In this document: one piece after another, positions 1 to 8,133 of the stretch
Position numbering within the stretch: position 1 is the first letter of the stretch
Layout: each line of letters begins with the position of its first letter
NCBI GenBank assembly: GCA_001574975.1
Contig: KQ965932.1
Span: 1-17,591 of the forward strand
Reading direction: 5' to 3'
Source: Gonapodya prolifera JEL478
Lineage: Eukaryota > Monoblepharomycota > Monoblepharidomycetes > Monoblepharidales > Gonapodyaceae
Length of the DNA: 17,591 nucleotides
Position numbers and translations under genes: made by a program
Notes under the pieces: generated by a model
The model's input: the letters and a program-made list of their open reading frames with translations, nothing else
The model's database searches: none
What the model was told of the DNA's origin: nothing

Positions 1-202
1 GATTTTTTAGCCTTCTGATGTGAAATATATGAGCCTGACTGACTGAAAAAGTGAAACTTCACAGATAAACATGACCAAGTTTTGTATGTGGAGGTCTTAA
101 TTCACAGGGTGGGTGTCCTGTCTTGCATGGGTGGTGTAAAAAATGTGACAACGTAGATGATACGATCCCAACGTATGGTGATACTCATAGCGACATTGCT
201 AA
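1..202. other. No recognisable feature (left edge)
   Basis: All three plus-strand frames are interrupted repeatedly, and none resembles the RNase H region expected just upstream of a Ty3 integrase. The integrase frame of the neighbouring element is closed by a TAA at 200-202. This is either unrelated flanking DNA or a badly decayed part of the element. Confidence 0.5.
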
Positions 203-790
203 TACAAAAAAGCATTCGCGACTACGGACAATGTTCCTTGCGTACTCTTGGCCTTGTCTCCTGTAAGCAACGCAACAACAAATGCAGCAGATGCATTCAC
301 ATCAGCGTCGTGGGATGCACAGAAATATCGTGAACAATGGGCTGCAGACCAACGATCTGACCCAGAGTTAGCCAAGATATTTGCAGTTCTTGAGAAGACA
401 GCAACGGCCTCTGAACTAGCTTCAAAAGACTTTAAAGAAGCTAAACGCCACGCATTAGAAATGGCGGTTGAAAATGGCTTGCTTGTTCATACTGTAGTCC
501 AAACGTGGACAGTACCAGATGGTAACAAGAAGCGCTGCACAATCAAGAAACGCATTGAAGGCGCCCCGTTACAGGTTGTCGTCCCGAAAAACAGAAGGGA
601 AGAGATGCTTCGCATGTACCACAACGATCCATCTAGTGCACATGCAGGCTTGACGGCAATGGTGAAAGCAATGACTGGAAAATTCTATTGGTACCAAATG
701 GCACGAACAATACGAGATTACGTTCACAATAAGTGCTTGACGTGCCAATTGAGAAAACCAAACTGGCCAAAGCATCAAGGCTTATTGTGA
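203..790 (+). pseudogene. Ty3-type integrase, N-terminal zinc-binding region (pol fragment 1)
   Basis: This open segment begins after a TAA at 200-202 and has no good ATG start; the first Met-like codon in the frame is a TTG at 248, so it is read as an internal part of a polyprotein. Near its end is an HHCC-type integrase zinc finger: His residues in YHNDPSSAH (about 619-645), then CLTC (about 735-746), followed by RKPNWPKHQGLL. The minus-strand element at 7037-8133 has the same arrangement, including the preceding QVVVP motif, which supports the assignment. The fragment ends at an in-frame TGA (788-790). The same frame continues without shift into the integrase core, so the stop most likely arose by mutation in one polyprotein. 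Confidence 0.8.
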
Positions 791-1387
791 CTGTTTGACT
801 TCTTGGCATCGCAGCCTTTTGATGACATATGCCTTGATCACGCTGGGCCATTCCCAGTTAGCAAGCATGGTAACGCATATATTCTCGTGATTATGTGTAT
901 GTTTACAAGGGTAGTCAAGTTGGTTGCTGTACCCGATACCGGGGTGGTAACAACTGCACTATCATTATTGAATCAATGGGTCTACCGCTGGGGCATACCC
1001 TTGCGGATCCACTCAGATAATGGCACGGCATTTAGCAATGCAGTGATGAGTACGCTGGCTGGTGCGCTCCGCATGAAGCACACATTCACATCGCCAGGGC
1101 ACCCTGCAGGAAATCCGTACGCTGAACGTGTCATGAAGCCGATTGTTGATGCGCTGTACTCCCAAATATTGCAAAAACAAACCGATTGGGATCAGCATGT
1201 TAGGCCAATGCAGTTTGCGCTCAATACAAAATTGCATTCAACAACTGGATTCGCGCCAATGTTTGCTGCGACTGGTATAAAACCACGTCTGCCAACTGAC
1301 ATCATAGCTGGTGTAGCAAACGCAGACAATTATGTCGACGTGATGCCACATTCGGAGCAGATGTCCGAAGTTCATGACATGTTGTGA
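791..1387 (+). pseudogene. Ty3-type integrase catalytic core (pol fragment 2)
   Basis: This is the RNase H-fold catalytic core of a retroviral-type integrase, which joins element cDNA to target DNA. All three catalytic acidic residues are visible: Asp in CLDHAGPFP, Asp in HSDNGTAF, and Glu in NPYAERVMKP. The frame continues directly from the upstream TGA at 788-790 and ends at a second in-frame TGA (1385-1387). There is no ATG, which fits an internal polyprotein domain. The active-site triad is intact, so damage is limited to stops; the residues at the stops cannot be read. The second copy in this window shares QPFDD, HSDNG and NPYAERVMKP with substantial divergence elsewhere, so the two belong to related but not identical families. 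Confidence 0.88.
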
Positions 1388-2161
1388 GAAAGACTCATCA
1401 AAACTGCGCAAGACCGTAAGATGAAGCACGACCAAACACACGTTGAAGTCACGTTTGCACCGGACTCAACAGTGATGGTGTACTCCGACAAAGCCCACCA
1501 AAAAGGAGAAAGCACAAAATTCCTTTCAAAGTGGATCGGGCCTTTCAGAGTTGTGGAGAAGGTGACGGATGTGACTTATGAATTAGAGCACTTCCGCATG
1601 GGAAAAGTCATCCAAGCACACGTCAATAGGCTAAGAAAAATCAAGCCGTACGTGCATGCAGTGGACAAGCCCGTAGCTGCACCTCTTCAAGATCAAGATG
1701 AGTCGGTAGATCTTACCACCGACCCAGGAATGTTACCAAAACGTAACTATCCTACACCAGTAGCATCTACAGCTGATAATGAAGCTATCTACGACATGGA
1801 GTCTATCATCAACAGAAGAATCCGCGATGGTGCTGTCCAATACTTGGTGAAGTTCGTTGGATATGACGAACCCAAGTGGATCTTGGAAGACAAGATTGAC
1901 GGTCATGACATGATTAAAGAGTTTAAATGACGCTTCCCAGTTGAGGCCGAAAAACTCAAGACTGGAAAAGCCGCCAGAAAGGCGAAGCAGCGGCGTACAG
2001 CAGAAGCTCGCAAGGCAACCGCAAGCACCGAGCAAGACGGGCCAGCGCAGATGATGACTCGATCGCGACAAGAACGGATTATTAAGCCTGTTACGTCCAC
2101 AATGTTGACGGGTTTTTACGTTGATCGAAGTGGTGATCGACCACAGCATCAGCGACGGTGA
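1388..2161 (+). pseudogene. Integrase C-terminal GPF domain and chromodomain (pol fragment 3)
   Basis: The segment continues in the same frame after the TGA at 1385-1387. The first part carries the integrase C-terminal module with KWIGPFRVVEKVTDVTYEL, matching the GPY/F motif of Ty3 chromoviruses. A chromodomain follows at about 1785-1930: YDMESIINRRIRDG, VQYLVKFVGYDE, PKWILEDKI. Chromodomains of this family bind modified histone tails and direct insertion. The aromatic cage positions look filled by Tyr, Phe and Trp, with Phe where many members have Trp. A third in-frame TGA (1928-1930) interrupts the end of the chromodomain. About 76 codons of basic, Ala/Arg-rich sequence then continue in the same frame to a TGA at 2159-2161, the probable original terminus. 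Confidence 0.85.
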
Positions 2162-2170
2162 ACAGCAAAC

Positions 2171-2661
2171 CGCGAGGGGTTTTTCCTCACGAACGGTTCA
2201 GTCAGATTCCCTGAAAATCACCAAATACCCAGACAAACATTGGTCGAGTAAGAAAGCCCCATTTTTGCAAAGATTGTCGGCGGCTTTCTCAAGTTGCATG
2301 TGCAATGAGAGGTTTCTCGGTTTTCCTCTCAGATGAGGCAAATGCGATGAGAGGTTTCATTTTTTTAATCCTCGATTGTCCATACGCGCTTTGGGAAGGT
2401 TATTTTTTCCCCTTCCGCGATGGGTGGTTTACTTTTTCCCCACCACTTGATGTTCCGAAGGTTTATTTTTTCCTTCGCGTGATGATTGATGCGATGGGTT
2501 TATTTTTCCCAATACCAGTGGTTTCAATTTTTTTTTTTTTCCACCAATGCTGTTGATGAGTGCAAACACGACTGGGATCACACAAAGTCTCAACGAGTTT
2601 CATTCACGGGTTATTTTTTCTCCCGTCTTTACGTACATTCCAGAGTCAAATTTTTCTCTGG
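2171..2661 (+). repeat. Array of about a dozen short stem-loops with T-rich loops
   Basis: Between the pol stop and the polypurine tract there is a run of short inverted repeats. The 5' arms are mostly purine-rich and the loops pyrimidine-rich, often close to TTTATTTTT. Pairs read by eye (arm/arm): 2171-2177/2185-2191, 2197-2201/2211-2215, 2251-2258/2282-2289, 2306-2312/2325-2331, 2351-2354/2370-2373, 2394-2399/2411-2416, 2423-2427/2440-2444, 2456-2461/2472-2477, 2495-2498/2508-2511, 2518-2521/2541-2544, 2606-2610/2622-2626 and 2640-2645/2656-2661. Stem sequences differ while the layout repeats. GCGATGRG-like boxes recur between some stems (2344, 2417, 2491). Confidence 0.7.
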
Positions 2662-2696
2662 GTAGCTCCGGGCAAACGTGGGCGTCCGCCTAAAAC

Positions 2697-2706
2697 AGGT
2701 GGGGGG
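2697..2706 (+). promoter_or_regulatory. Candidate polypurine tract
   Basis: A purine-rich run ending in six G lies directly before TGTCGCGG, the candidate LTR start, and in the same orientation as the integrase. This is the expected place for the plus-strand primer of an LTR retrotransposon. One T interrupts the purine run. Confidence 0.5.
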
Positions 2707-2952
2707 TGTCGCGGAACTAACACTACCGCAAGGGCATCGGCGCCGCTTTGGGCCGCCAAGACGTGGCGCCCGACAGGGGCTCGGCGCCGGATGGGCGTTG
2801 GGCGTTACCCTGAGGCACGACGCCAACACCGGCGCACACACTATATAAGCCACAGCTACGGGGTAGTAGTATTAACTAACCAACACTCCAATACATCTCA
2901 CTCTACCCTATTCTACCACTTACCCACGATCTACAGTGACAGTACCGTCACA
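2707..2952 (+). repeat. Candidate 3' LTR of the Ty3 element
   Basis: It starts with TGTCGCGGAACTAAC right after the polypurine tract. It has a GC-rich upstream part with three GGCGCC boxes (2739-2744, 2765-2770, 2783-2788), then a TATA box (2842-2849), then a pyrimidine-rich, G-poor stretch like a transcribed leader. The end is placed at ACA (2950-2952), giving TGT...ACA termini and about 246 bp. The partner LTR is not in the window, so neither end is proven. A TGGCGCT at 2958 could alternatively be a primer-binding site, which would make this the 5' LTR of another element. Confidence 0.5.
2842..2849 (+). promoter_or_regulatory. TATA box in the candidate LTR
   Basis: TATATAAG sits about 135 bp into the candidate LTR, with a GC-rich region upstream and a CA/CT-rich leader downstream. 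This is the arrangement of an RNA polymerase II promoter in U3, with transcription expected to begin about 25-35 bp downstream. Confidence 0.55.
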
Positions 2953-3871
2953 CTGTCTGGCGCTCACGTGTTTGAATTTGGACGAACTGCACCTGAGTGC
3001 CCTTGAGCGCGAAATGGCAAAGCAGGTAAGATTTAGCGTATGTTTCCTTGCTCCAGCCGTGCGAGGTGATTGGACCAATCTCGAGCCAGTCATCAGTTTC
3101 ACCGCAGGTTCCGTGCGGGAGTGCAGGTACATGCCATCAAATGCATTTCAACAGACTGGAAACATTGGATTCCGAGAGCTTGCAGCATTTCAGCAGAGGT
3201 AATGCGACAAAATCCTTTTGAGTGGCAAAAAGCGCATGGACACACATGTGTTGAGATGGGGAATTGCTCTCACCTCACAAAAAAAAAAAAGAAAGCGCAG
3301 CTAGTGTCGGCGAGTCCCGGAATGTCAACCATCGTTACAATCGACTGATGCACTCTATGCCAATCTTTCTGCTGGTCGATGGCGTGTTCTGTGCTTTTTG
3401 GCCATCGGTTTCTGGGCCGCGGACCTCTGGGATTCCGAGCTTCATGACCGGGGGCATTGGCAGGCAGAGCTCTTCGTCAAGCCCAGATGCGACGCATCGA
3501 GGACAGAAGGTGAAACGCGGAGACAACCGACAACTGATGCAATGAAGGACCGGGTGGAAGTGGCTAGGGGCAGTTCGTTTGGGTCCATGCTCGATCTTCT
3601 CTCTGTCGGCCAGGCTTTCTGACAGGCGGAACCGGAACCCGCCAGCAAACAAGAAATTCAACTCATACCTACCGGTCACGCAACGGGTGTGGTGTTGAGC
3701 GGAGCCCGCGGGCCGGTTTCTCTGGCGCAGGGTACGATGGGTGGCAGAACAACGAACTGCCATGCAGACGTGAGCTCGGGTGGCCCCGCGGGAGGGGAGG
3801 TACTCTACTGCGAGAATGTCCAGGGAGAGTGGTGCTGGTTCTGCTTGGTGGATGCAGTGGATACTCTCCGT
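2953..3871. other. Gene-poor stretch, no convincing gene
   Basis: Open frames here are short, overlap on both strands and match nothing recognisable. A possible spliced reading exists: an open frame ending EREMAKQ, a GTAAGA donor at 3025 and an acceptor at about 3104, then a further ~40 codons. It has no supporting homology. A 12-base A run lies at about 3279-3290. Confidence 0.4.
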
Positions 3872-4263
3872 CGCCGACCATTGACCAACCTTACTCTCCG
3901 ATGCGACCCGAGTTTATCTTACCCTTGCCTCTCTTACTCAGACGTCATCACCTGTCTTCACGTGGGCCCTCTCTTCGTGGCGTTCCGCCGACCCTTGACC
4001 AACCTGACTCTCTGATGCGACCCAAGTTTACCTTGCCCTTGCCTCTGTTACTCAGACGTCATCACCTGTCTTCACGTGGGCCCTCTCTTCATGGCGTTCC
4101 GAGAGTTCTAGGAAAAAACGCAGCTTTCTACGTCGTCAGAGCCGCTGTCCCCAAGGCTGGAATACTCGACCTTCTTAACAACCCATACACTGAAGCCGAA
4201 ACAGAAAACAAATTTCTTGAATCAGTTGGGCGAGCATGTCGCGAACTCTTTCTCAGAACTTAG
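3829..4263 (+). CDS. Unrecognised open frame spanning a tandem repeat (doubtful)
   Basis: I do not recognise this. The frame lacks an ATG at its 5' end (GTG at 3829; first ATG at 3901). Most of it is the translation of the 114-bp tandem repeat, rich in Pro, Leu and Arg and not protein-like. The last ~45 codons (from about 4120) look more like real coding sequence, with FLESVGRACRELFLRT before the stop at 4261-4263, and could be the last exon of a decayed gene. No domain can be assigned. Confidence 0.15.
   Translation: MVLVLLGGCSGYSPSPTIDQPYSPMRPEFILPLPLLLRRHHLSSRGPSLRGVPPTLDQPDSLMRPKFTLPLPLLLRRHHLSSRGPSLHGVPRVLGKNAAFYVVRAAVPKAGILDLLNNPYTEAETENKFLESVGRACRELFLRT
3872..4099. repeat. Tandem repeat, two units of 114 bp
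   Basis: Units at 3872-3985 and 3986-4099 both begin CGCCGACC and end GGCGTTC. They differ at about ten positions, with no length change. The second half of the unit, from ACTCAGACGTCATCACC onward, is nearly identical. The unit is 38 codons long, so it keeps frame. Confidence 0.9.
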
Positions 4264-4979
4264 GACCACCCCACCTCGCCCTCCTCCAACTCTCGCACCT
4301 CAGGCTCACGCCTACCACTCGCGTTAAGGGCAGCGGCGTCGAGTGGAGCCTGTGTGGCCGGTCAGCTATCGGACGGTAGGTTTGTTGTCAATGGTTCGGC
4401 GATGTACATGACATTGCGGAAATACCAGTGCAGCCGTTCATACAGGCAAGAACGGACTTCGAGCAGAGAAGGGGGTACTCAGAGAAAACAGACAACTGAT
4501 GCGCCCGTGAAGGGGACAGTTGGCAGTGGCAAAGGGTGGTTCTGTTGGGGGGATAGTTCTCCTCGCTGTGAAGGCAACGTTTGCTGTGAAGGGAGGTGAA
4601 CGTTGCCAGAGTGGGTCTTGGATCTCTTTTGGGTAACGCTTCTTCTCGCTGGGTGAACCTCCGTCGAAGGTAGAACACCGTACTCGAAGAAATCGAGCGA
4701 CTTATGTTGCCAAGAGGCGGGTGGAAATGGCCAAGAGTGGCTTTGATCACCAGACATAGTACCTAAAGATCCAAAACAGATGCCTTGTAACCCGTTTCTT
4801 GAACGGAACTCGGCAATCCAACAATGGAGCGGGCTGAATCATTCGTTCAATAAGAAATGGGCCCGTCAAAAAATGCGTGGCGCGCATGTCACATCCAAAA
4901 TACTCCGCGTTTGAGCCACAATTCACGGATAAAAGTCCAAAGCAGATCGGCTGTATTGACAGCAGAACACCCCCTTTCA
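4264..4979. other. Intergenic stretch with decayed repeat motifs
   Basis: No coding frame is convincing on either strand. Motifs at about 4521-4556 and 4718-4750 resemble others at about 3555-3590 and 3817-3856 (roughly RTGGC-ARGRGTGGYT followed by TTTG or CTTGG-type ends). GACAACTGATGC occurs at both 3529-3540 and 4491-4502. The 3' end of this stretch must hold the promoter of the F-box gene. Confidence 0.4.
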
Positions 4980-6582
4980 ATGTTTCCCACATTCTCCAAC
5001 CTCCCGTTGAACCCAGATGTTTTAAATGCCATCTTGGAGTATCTGGACTTGGAATCGATTGCGTCCTTCTCTCAGGTATCCCGCAACTGCAACGCAATCA
5101 CCCAACCTGCTCTTTGGAAAAACCTTTCCATTCCCAACGATCGCATTCTTGCACGACTCACGGGTTCTCGGCGACCAGCGCTTGGCAGCCCTGGGGGCCC
5201 ACCGAGTCCGTGCCTCGGTTTGGTTCGGTCGATAGCGATTGGGTATGAGGTGTGGGGAAATGACCGCATTGATAGGAGTGCCTTGGCGACACTAATGGAG
5301 GCTGTGAGGGAGAATGTCCGGCGAATTGCCCTCCTGGGACCAGCAGCGGGAGACACTCCCAGCGCAACGGACTTTCGTTCTGTGATGTCCCAACAGTCGC
5401 GTGCAATTGAATGTATGTTTGGCTCGACTGAGCCAACATACCCTCATCTCACACATGTGGACATTGATGCAGTGTGGCAGTCCTTGGAGCCCCTAGCATT
5501 GCAGCAACTCGCCCAATCTTTGACCTCTATTCCGGGTGGTTGGCCGATGGATATTGGTACACTCTGGTTTTGCTCTTCACCCAATCTCTGCCATGTGGCT
5601 CCTGGGTTATTGTCCAGTCTCGCCTCTGCATACCCGCTTGTAGAACGGAACTCCAAAACCCTCGAATCCCTCGACATATCTCTCTGCAATACAACAACTG
5701 GCGAGGACGCAAAGGCCATGGCGGCTTTAAAGCTTCCCCGACTCCGATGCCTTTCTTGGTCTTTCGCACGAGCACAAGCACGGTTCAATGTCTGGGAGCA
5801 ACTTGGACTGGGAGGATACGAGCATGGTGGCCTCGTGCTCCTCCTCCAATCCTCCATTCATCGCACTCTCACTTCCCTCGAAGTCCGGTCTTCCGGATCA
5901 CTCTACCCTCTTTTGACTGCAATCTCTAAGTGCCAAATGCTTACGCGACTGTCCATCTCACCAGAGCCTCAAGTGGGTCCCCACGACCTTGCCACACATG
6001 GAACTCACATACACTACAGAGAGAGAGATTGGTACGCCCTCCTGAGCGCTGGCCTTCCTCGACTCACACACCTCAAACTCAGTGGAGTGTGTCCATCACT
6101 TGGTGGGGCGACAAACTCTTCACTCCCCCTAAACTATTTTGCGAATGCGTTGGATCCGAATAACGAACCACTTGTTGTGTTTGTTCGCAAAGCAGTACCC
6201 AAGCTGGAGGAGCTTATTCTGGATGGCTGCGCTTCAGTGTTTCCAATTGACCAACAAAGCAGGAGTTTAACCATAAAAGCCAATCCAACGGTCCTTGACG
6301 GCCTGCTTTCCCGGTGCACACACACTCTGAAACGTTTTGTCGTGACACACCCTCCTTCCTCTTCTAGCCCCCAATCTCAAAGAGATCGAAATCCCTGTTG
6401 CCCGCGTTGATATGGAGGACATTGATGCACTCAAAAACGGATCTCCTGCTCTGAAGAGATTGGTTGTGGGAGGATCCGGCAACAATGGATACTGGTACAT
6501 GCGTGGCAAGATGGAATGGATGAAGGAAACGGGGAAGTGGACGATTGTAGAGGGTGCAGACATGGAGATCGATGACGAATGA
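4980..6582 (+). CDS. F-box protein with leucine-rich-repeat-like body, frameshifted near the 3' end
   Basis: F-box proteins are substrate-recognition subunits of SCF ubiquitin ligases; the N-terminal F-box binds Skp1. The F-box lies at residues about 7-50 (LPLNPDVLNAILEYLDLES, then SQVSRNCNAI and ALWKNLSI). The ATG at 4980 is chosen because it directly precedes the F-box; the frame is open further upstream, to an ATG at 4857. The body has degenerate Leu-rich units such as LTRLSISPEPQ, LPRLTHLKLSGVCP and VPKLEELILDGC, typical of this family. The frame from the ATG stops at 6408-6410, but a second frame from about 6364 reads LAPNLKEIEIPVARVDMEDI and stays coding-like to a TGA at 6580-6582. The switch falls in a pyrimidine-rich tract (6349-6365), and no intron with correct phase and reasonable length fits. 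Either the gene carries a frameshift or the read has an indel. Repaired length is about 533 aa. Confidence 0.8.
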
Positions 6583-7036
6583 TAGAATGCGGAAAGATTG
6601 TATTTTAACTTTATGAGTATTTGTAGTTTAGTCATGGCGCACAATGAAGTCGAGCATAGCCCAAGAATGGGGAAGCTCACTTCAGAGTTCACGTAACTAT
6701 TATCTCAGATGACTGTCTCAGTTCTCGATCTGAGAGCAACAAGGCAAGGTATAAACACTGTGACGGCAATATGGTGAGATAATCAGATTGAGTGAGATGG
6801 AGGGCGGACGTTGTGTTGCGATTTTGTGGTATATTTGTCTGAAATAGTAAACCACAGCCACTTCCACCGACAAGTGCCAGCATCTCCCGCCATAAAACTC
6901 TCGCATTTATGTTGGTTCTCCCCCCTTGCGCCTCCGCATTCACATCTGCACTGGAATTTTGTCGGATTTTTGACTGACCACGGAGTATTGCTCTCCGATA
7001 ATGAACTGGCCCCACAGGTTCCTCTCAATAGAAAAG
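6583..7036. other. Intergenic stretch between the F-box gene and mobile-element remnants
   Basis: It contains the F-box 3' flank. A minus-strand open frame (6689-7015, 108 aa) could be drawn but has no recognisable motif. No repeat boundary or target-site duplication could be identified at 7037. Confidence 0.4.
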
Positions 7037-8133
7037 TCATTCATTAATTAACCGGTAGGGGTGAGTTTCAATTTCCGTTAGCTTGTTAAAAGCAAATGCA
7101 ATCGGGGCAAGATCACGGTGCCAATTATTTTGCTCGGCATTCACGTAGTGGTATAGCGCGTCAACCAACGGTTTCATCACTCTTTCTGCATAAGGGTTTC
7201 CTTGCGGATGATAAGGTGACGAAAAGGTCTGTTGGAAATCCAACAATCGCGCCAACTCATTAAAAACCTCATTCGCGTACGCTGGTCCATTATCGGAATG
7301 GAATCTGCGGAACATTGAGTGACGGCATATCCAGCCAGTCCACACAGCCCACGCTGTGGTTATGGCAGTAGTATCTTTAACGGAGATGAGTGCAACCCAT
7401 CTTGTAAACAAATCAATCAACACCAAAATGTACTTGTAACCCTCTGGTGTTTCGGGAAACAGGCTTGCGTTATCTGCACATAAATCATCAAACGGTTGCG
7501 CAGCGGCAAAGCTGAACGGTTTCAACAGCTCATGTCTTTTAGGTTGCGGAGGTTCGGCTCACACAAGAAATGGTACTTCCCACGTAGTCTCTCACATCTT
7601 TGACCCACTTCGGCCAATAAAATCTTTTACGAATCAAACGAGTCATGTGCGTCAAGCCATGATGTGCTGCCATCTGTGAATCGTGATGGAGTTGCAAAAT
7701 CTCTTCCTGGCACAACTACTTGCGCCGCACCTCCAACTTCAAATTCACCTAATGACCCAGGTGGCAACGGGCCAACCAAAGACTTGCGTTTCAACCATGC
7801 ATGGTGCAAAACTCCATTTTGCATAACGTCGCCTTTTGCTTTCTTCTTGGCTTCAATATATTGACGGGAGCCTTTGTGCTCTTCGGGCACAGTATTCTGT
7901 AACACATTTATGATACTATGCAAATCATAGTCATCGTATTGATCTTTTGCCCACTCTTGGCGATAAGCCTCCATTTCAAATGCATGTGCCGTAAAGGCAT
8001 TGTTCGCAGACACTGCCTGCGCAATTACCATTGCGTTGGCTTCAAGCCTCTCTTGTTCACGTAATGCTTCTCCGACCATAACTTTTGATTGCTGTACCGT
8101 GAACTCAACACTGAAAGCCACGGCTTCCGGTGG
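7037..8133 (-). pseudogene. Second Ty3-type integrase remnant (minus strand)
   Basis: This is homologous to the integrase at 203-1387 but broken. Reading on the minus strand from 8133: a linker with VSANNAF and EMEAYRQEWAKDQ; then QVVVP; then, after a one-base frame change near 7700, the zinc-finger region EILQLHHDSQMAAHHGLTH and IRKRFYWPKW. After another frame change AEPPQPKRHELL appears, preceded by a TGA at 7559-7561. The core then runs to 7037 with catalytic residues in CADNASLFP, HSDNGPAY and GNPYAERVMKP. It is cut off shortly after the catalytic Glu region; the C-terminal domain and chromodomain are absent. At the 5' end it is fused in frame to a DIRS-type reverse transcriptase. Confidence 0.82.

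Larger units (their letters stand above)
203..2952 (+). mobile_element. Truncated Ty3/gypsy chromodomain LTR retrotransposon remnant
   Basis: Order seen on the plus strand: integrase N-terminal region, integrase core, integrase C-terminal domain with GPF motif, chromodomain, a stem-loop-rich 3' untranslated stretch (2171-2661), a polypurine tract (2697-2706) and a candidate 3' LTR. That is the expected 3' half of a Ty3-type chromovirus. Gag, protease, reverse transcriptase and RNase H are absent, so the copy is 5' truncated or rearranged near position 203. Three in-frame TGA codons interrupt pol. The right boundary assumes the LTR ends at an ACA at 2950-2952, which is not confirmed because no 5' LTR is in the window. 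Confidence 0.75.

Noticed and set aside
203-2161. TGA read as tryptophan (altered genetic code)
   Set aside because: Tryptophans in this element use TGG, and host genes here end normally with TGA (for example the F-box gene), so general reassignment is not supported.
2764-2784. Sequence resembling a lysine-tRNA primer-binding site (TGGCGCCCGACAGGGG)
   Set aside because: It lies inside the candidate LTR upstream of the TATA box, where a primer-binding site would not function.
3335-3763. Minus-strand 142-codon open frame
   Set aside because: No start context, no motif, and composition not protein-like; chance open frame in GC-balanced DNA.
5072-5857. Minus-strand open frames antisense to the F-box gene
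   Set aside because: They overlap strongly coding sequence on the plus strand, have no recognisable motifs, and are explained as shadows of it.
6334-6367. 34-nt intron joining the two F-box frames
   Set aside because: It is the only downstream GT-AG pair with correct phase, but it is shorter than a plausible spliceosomal intron and has a poor donor.
6689-7015. Minus-strand 108-codon open frame, considered as the missing DIRS RNase H part
   Set aside because: It contains WREMLALVGG, loosely like DIRS sequence, but catalytic residues and other motifs are absent.
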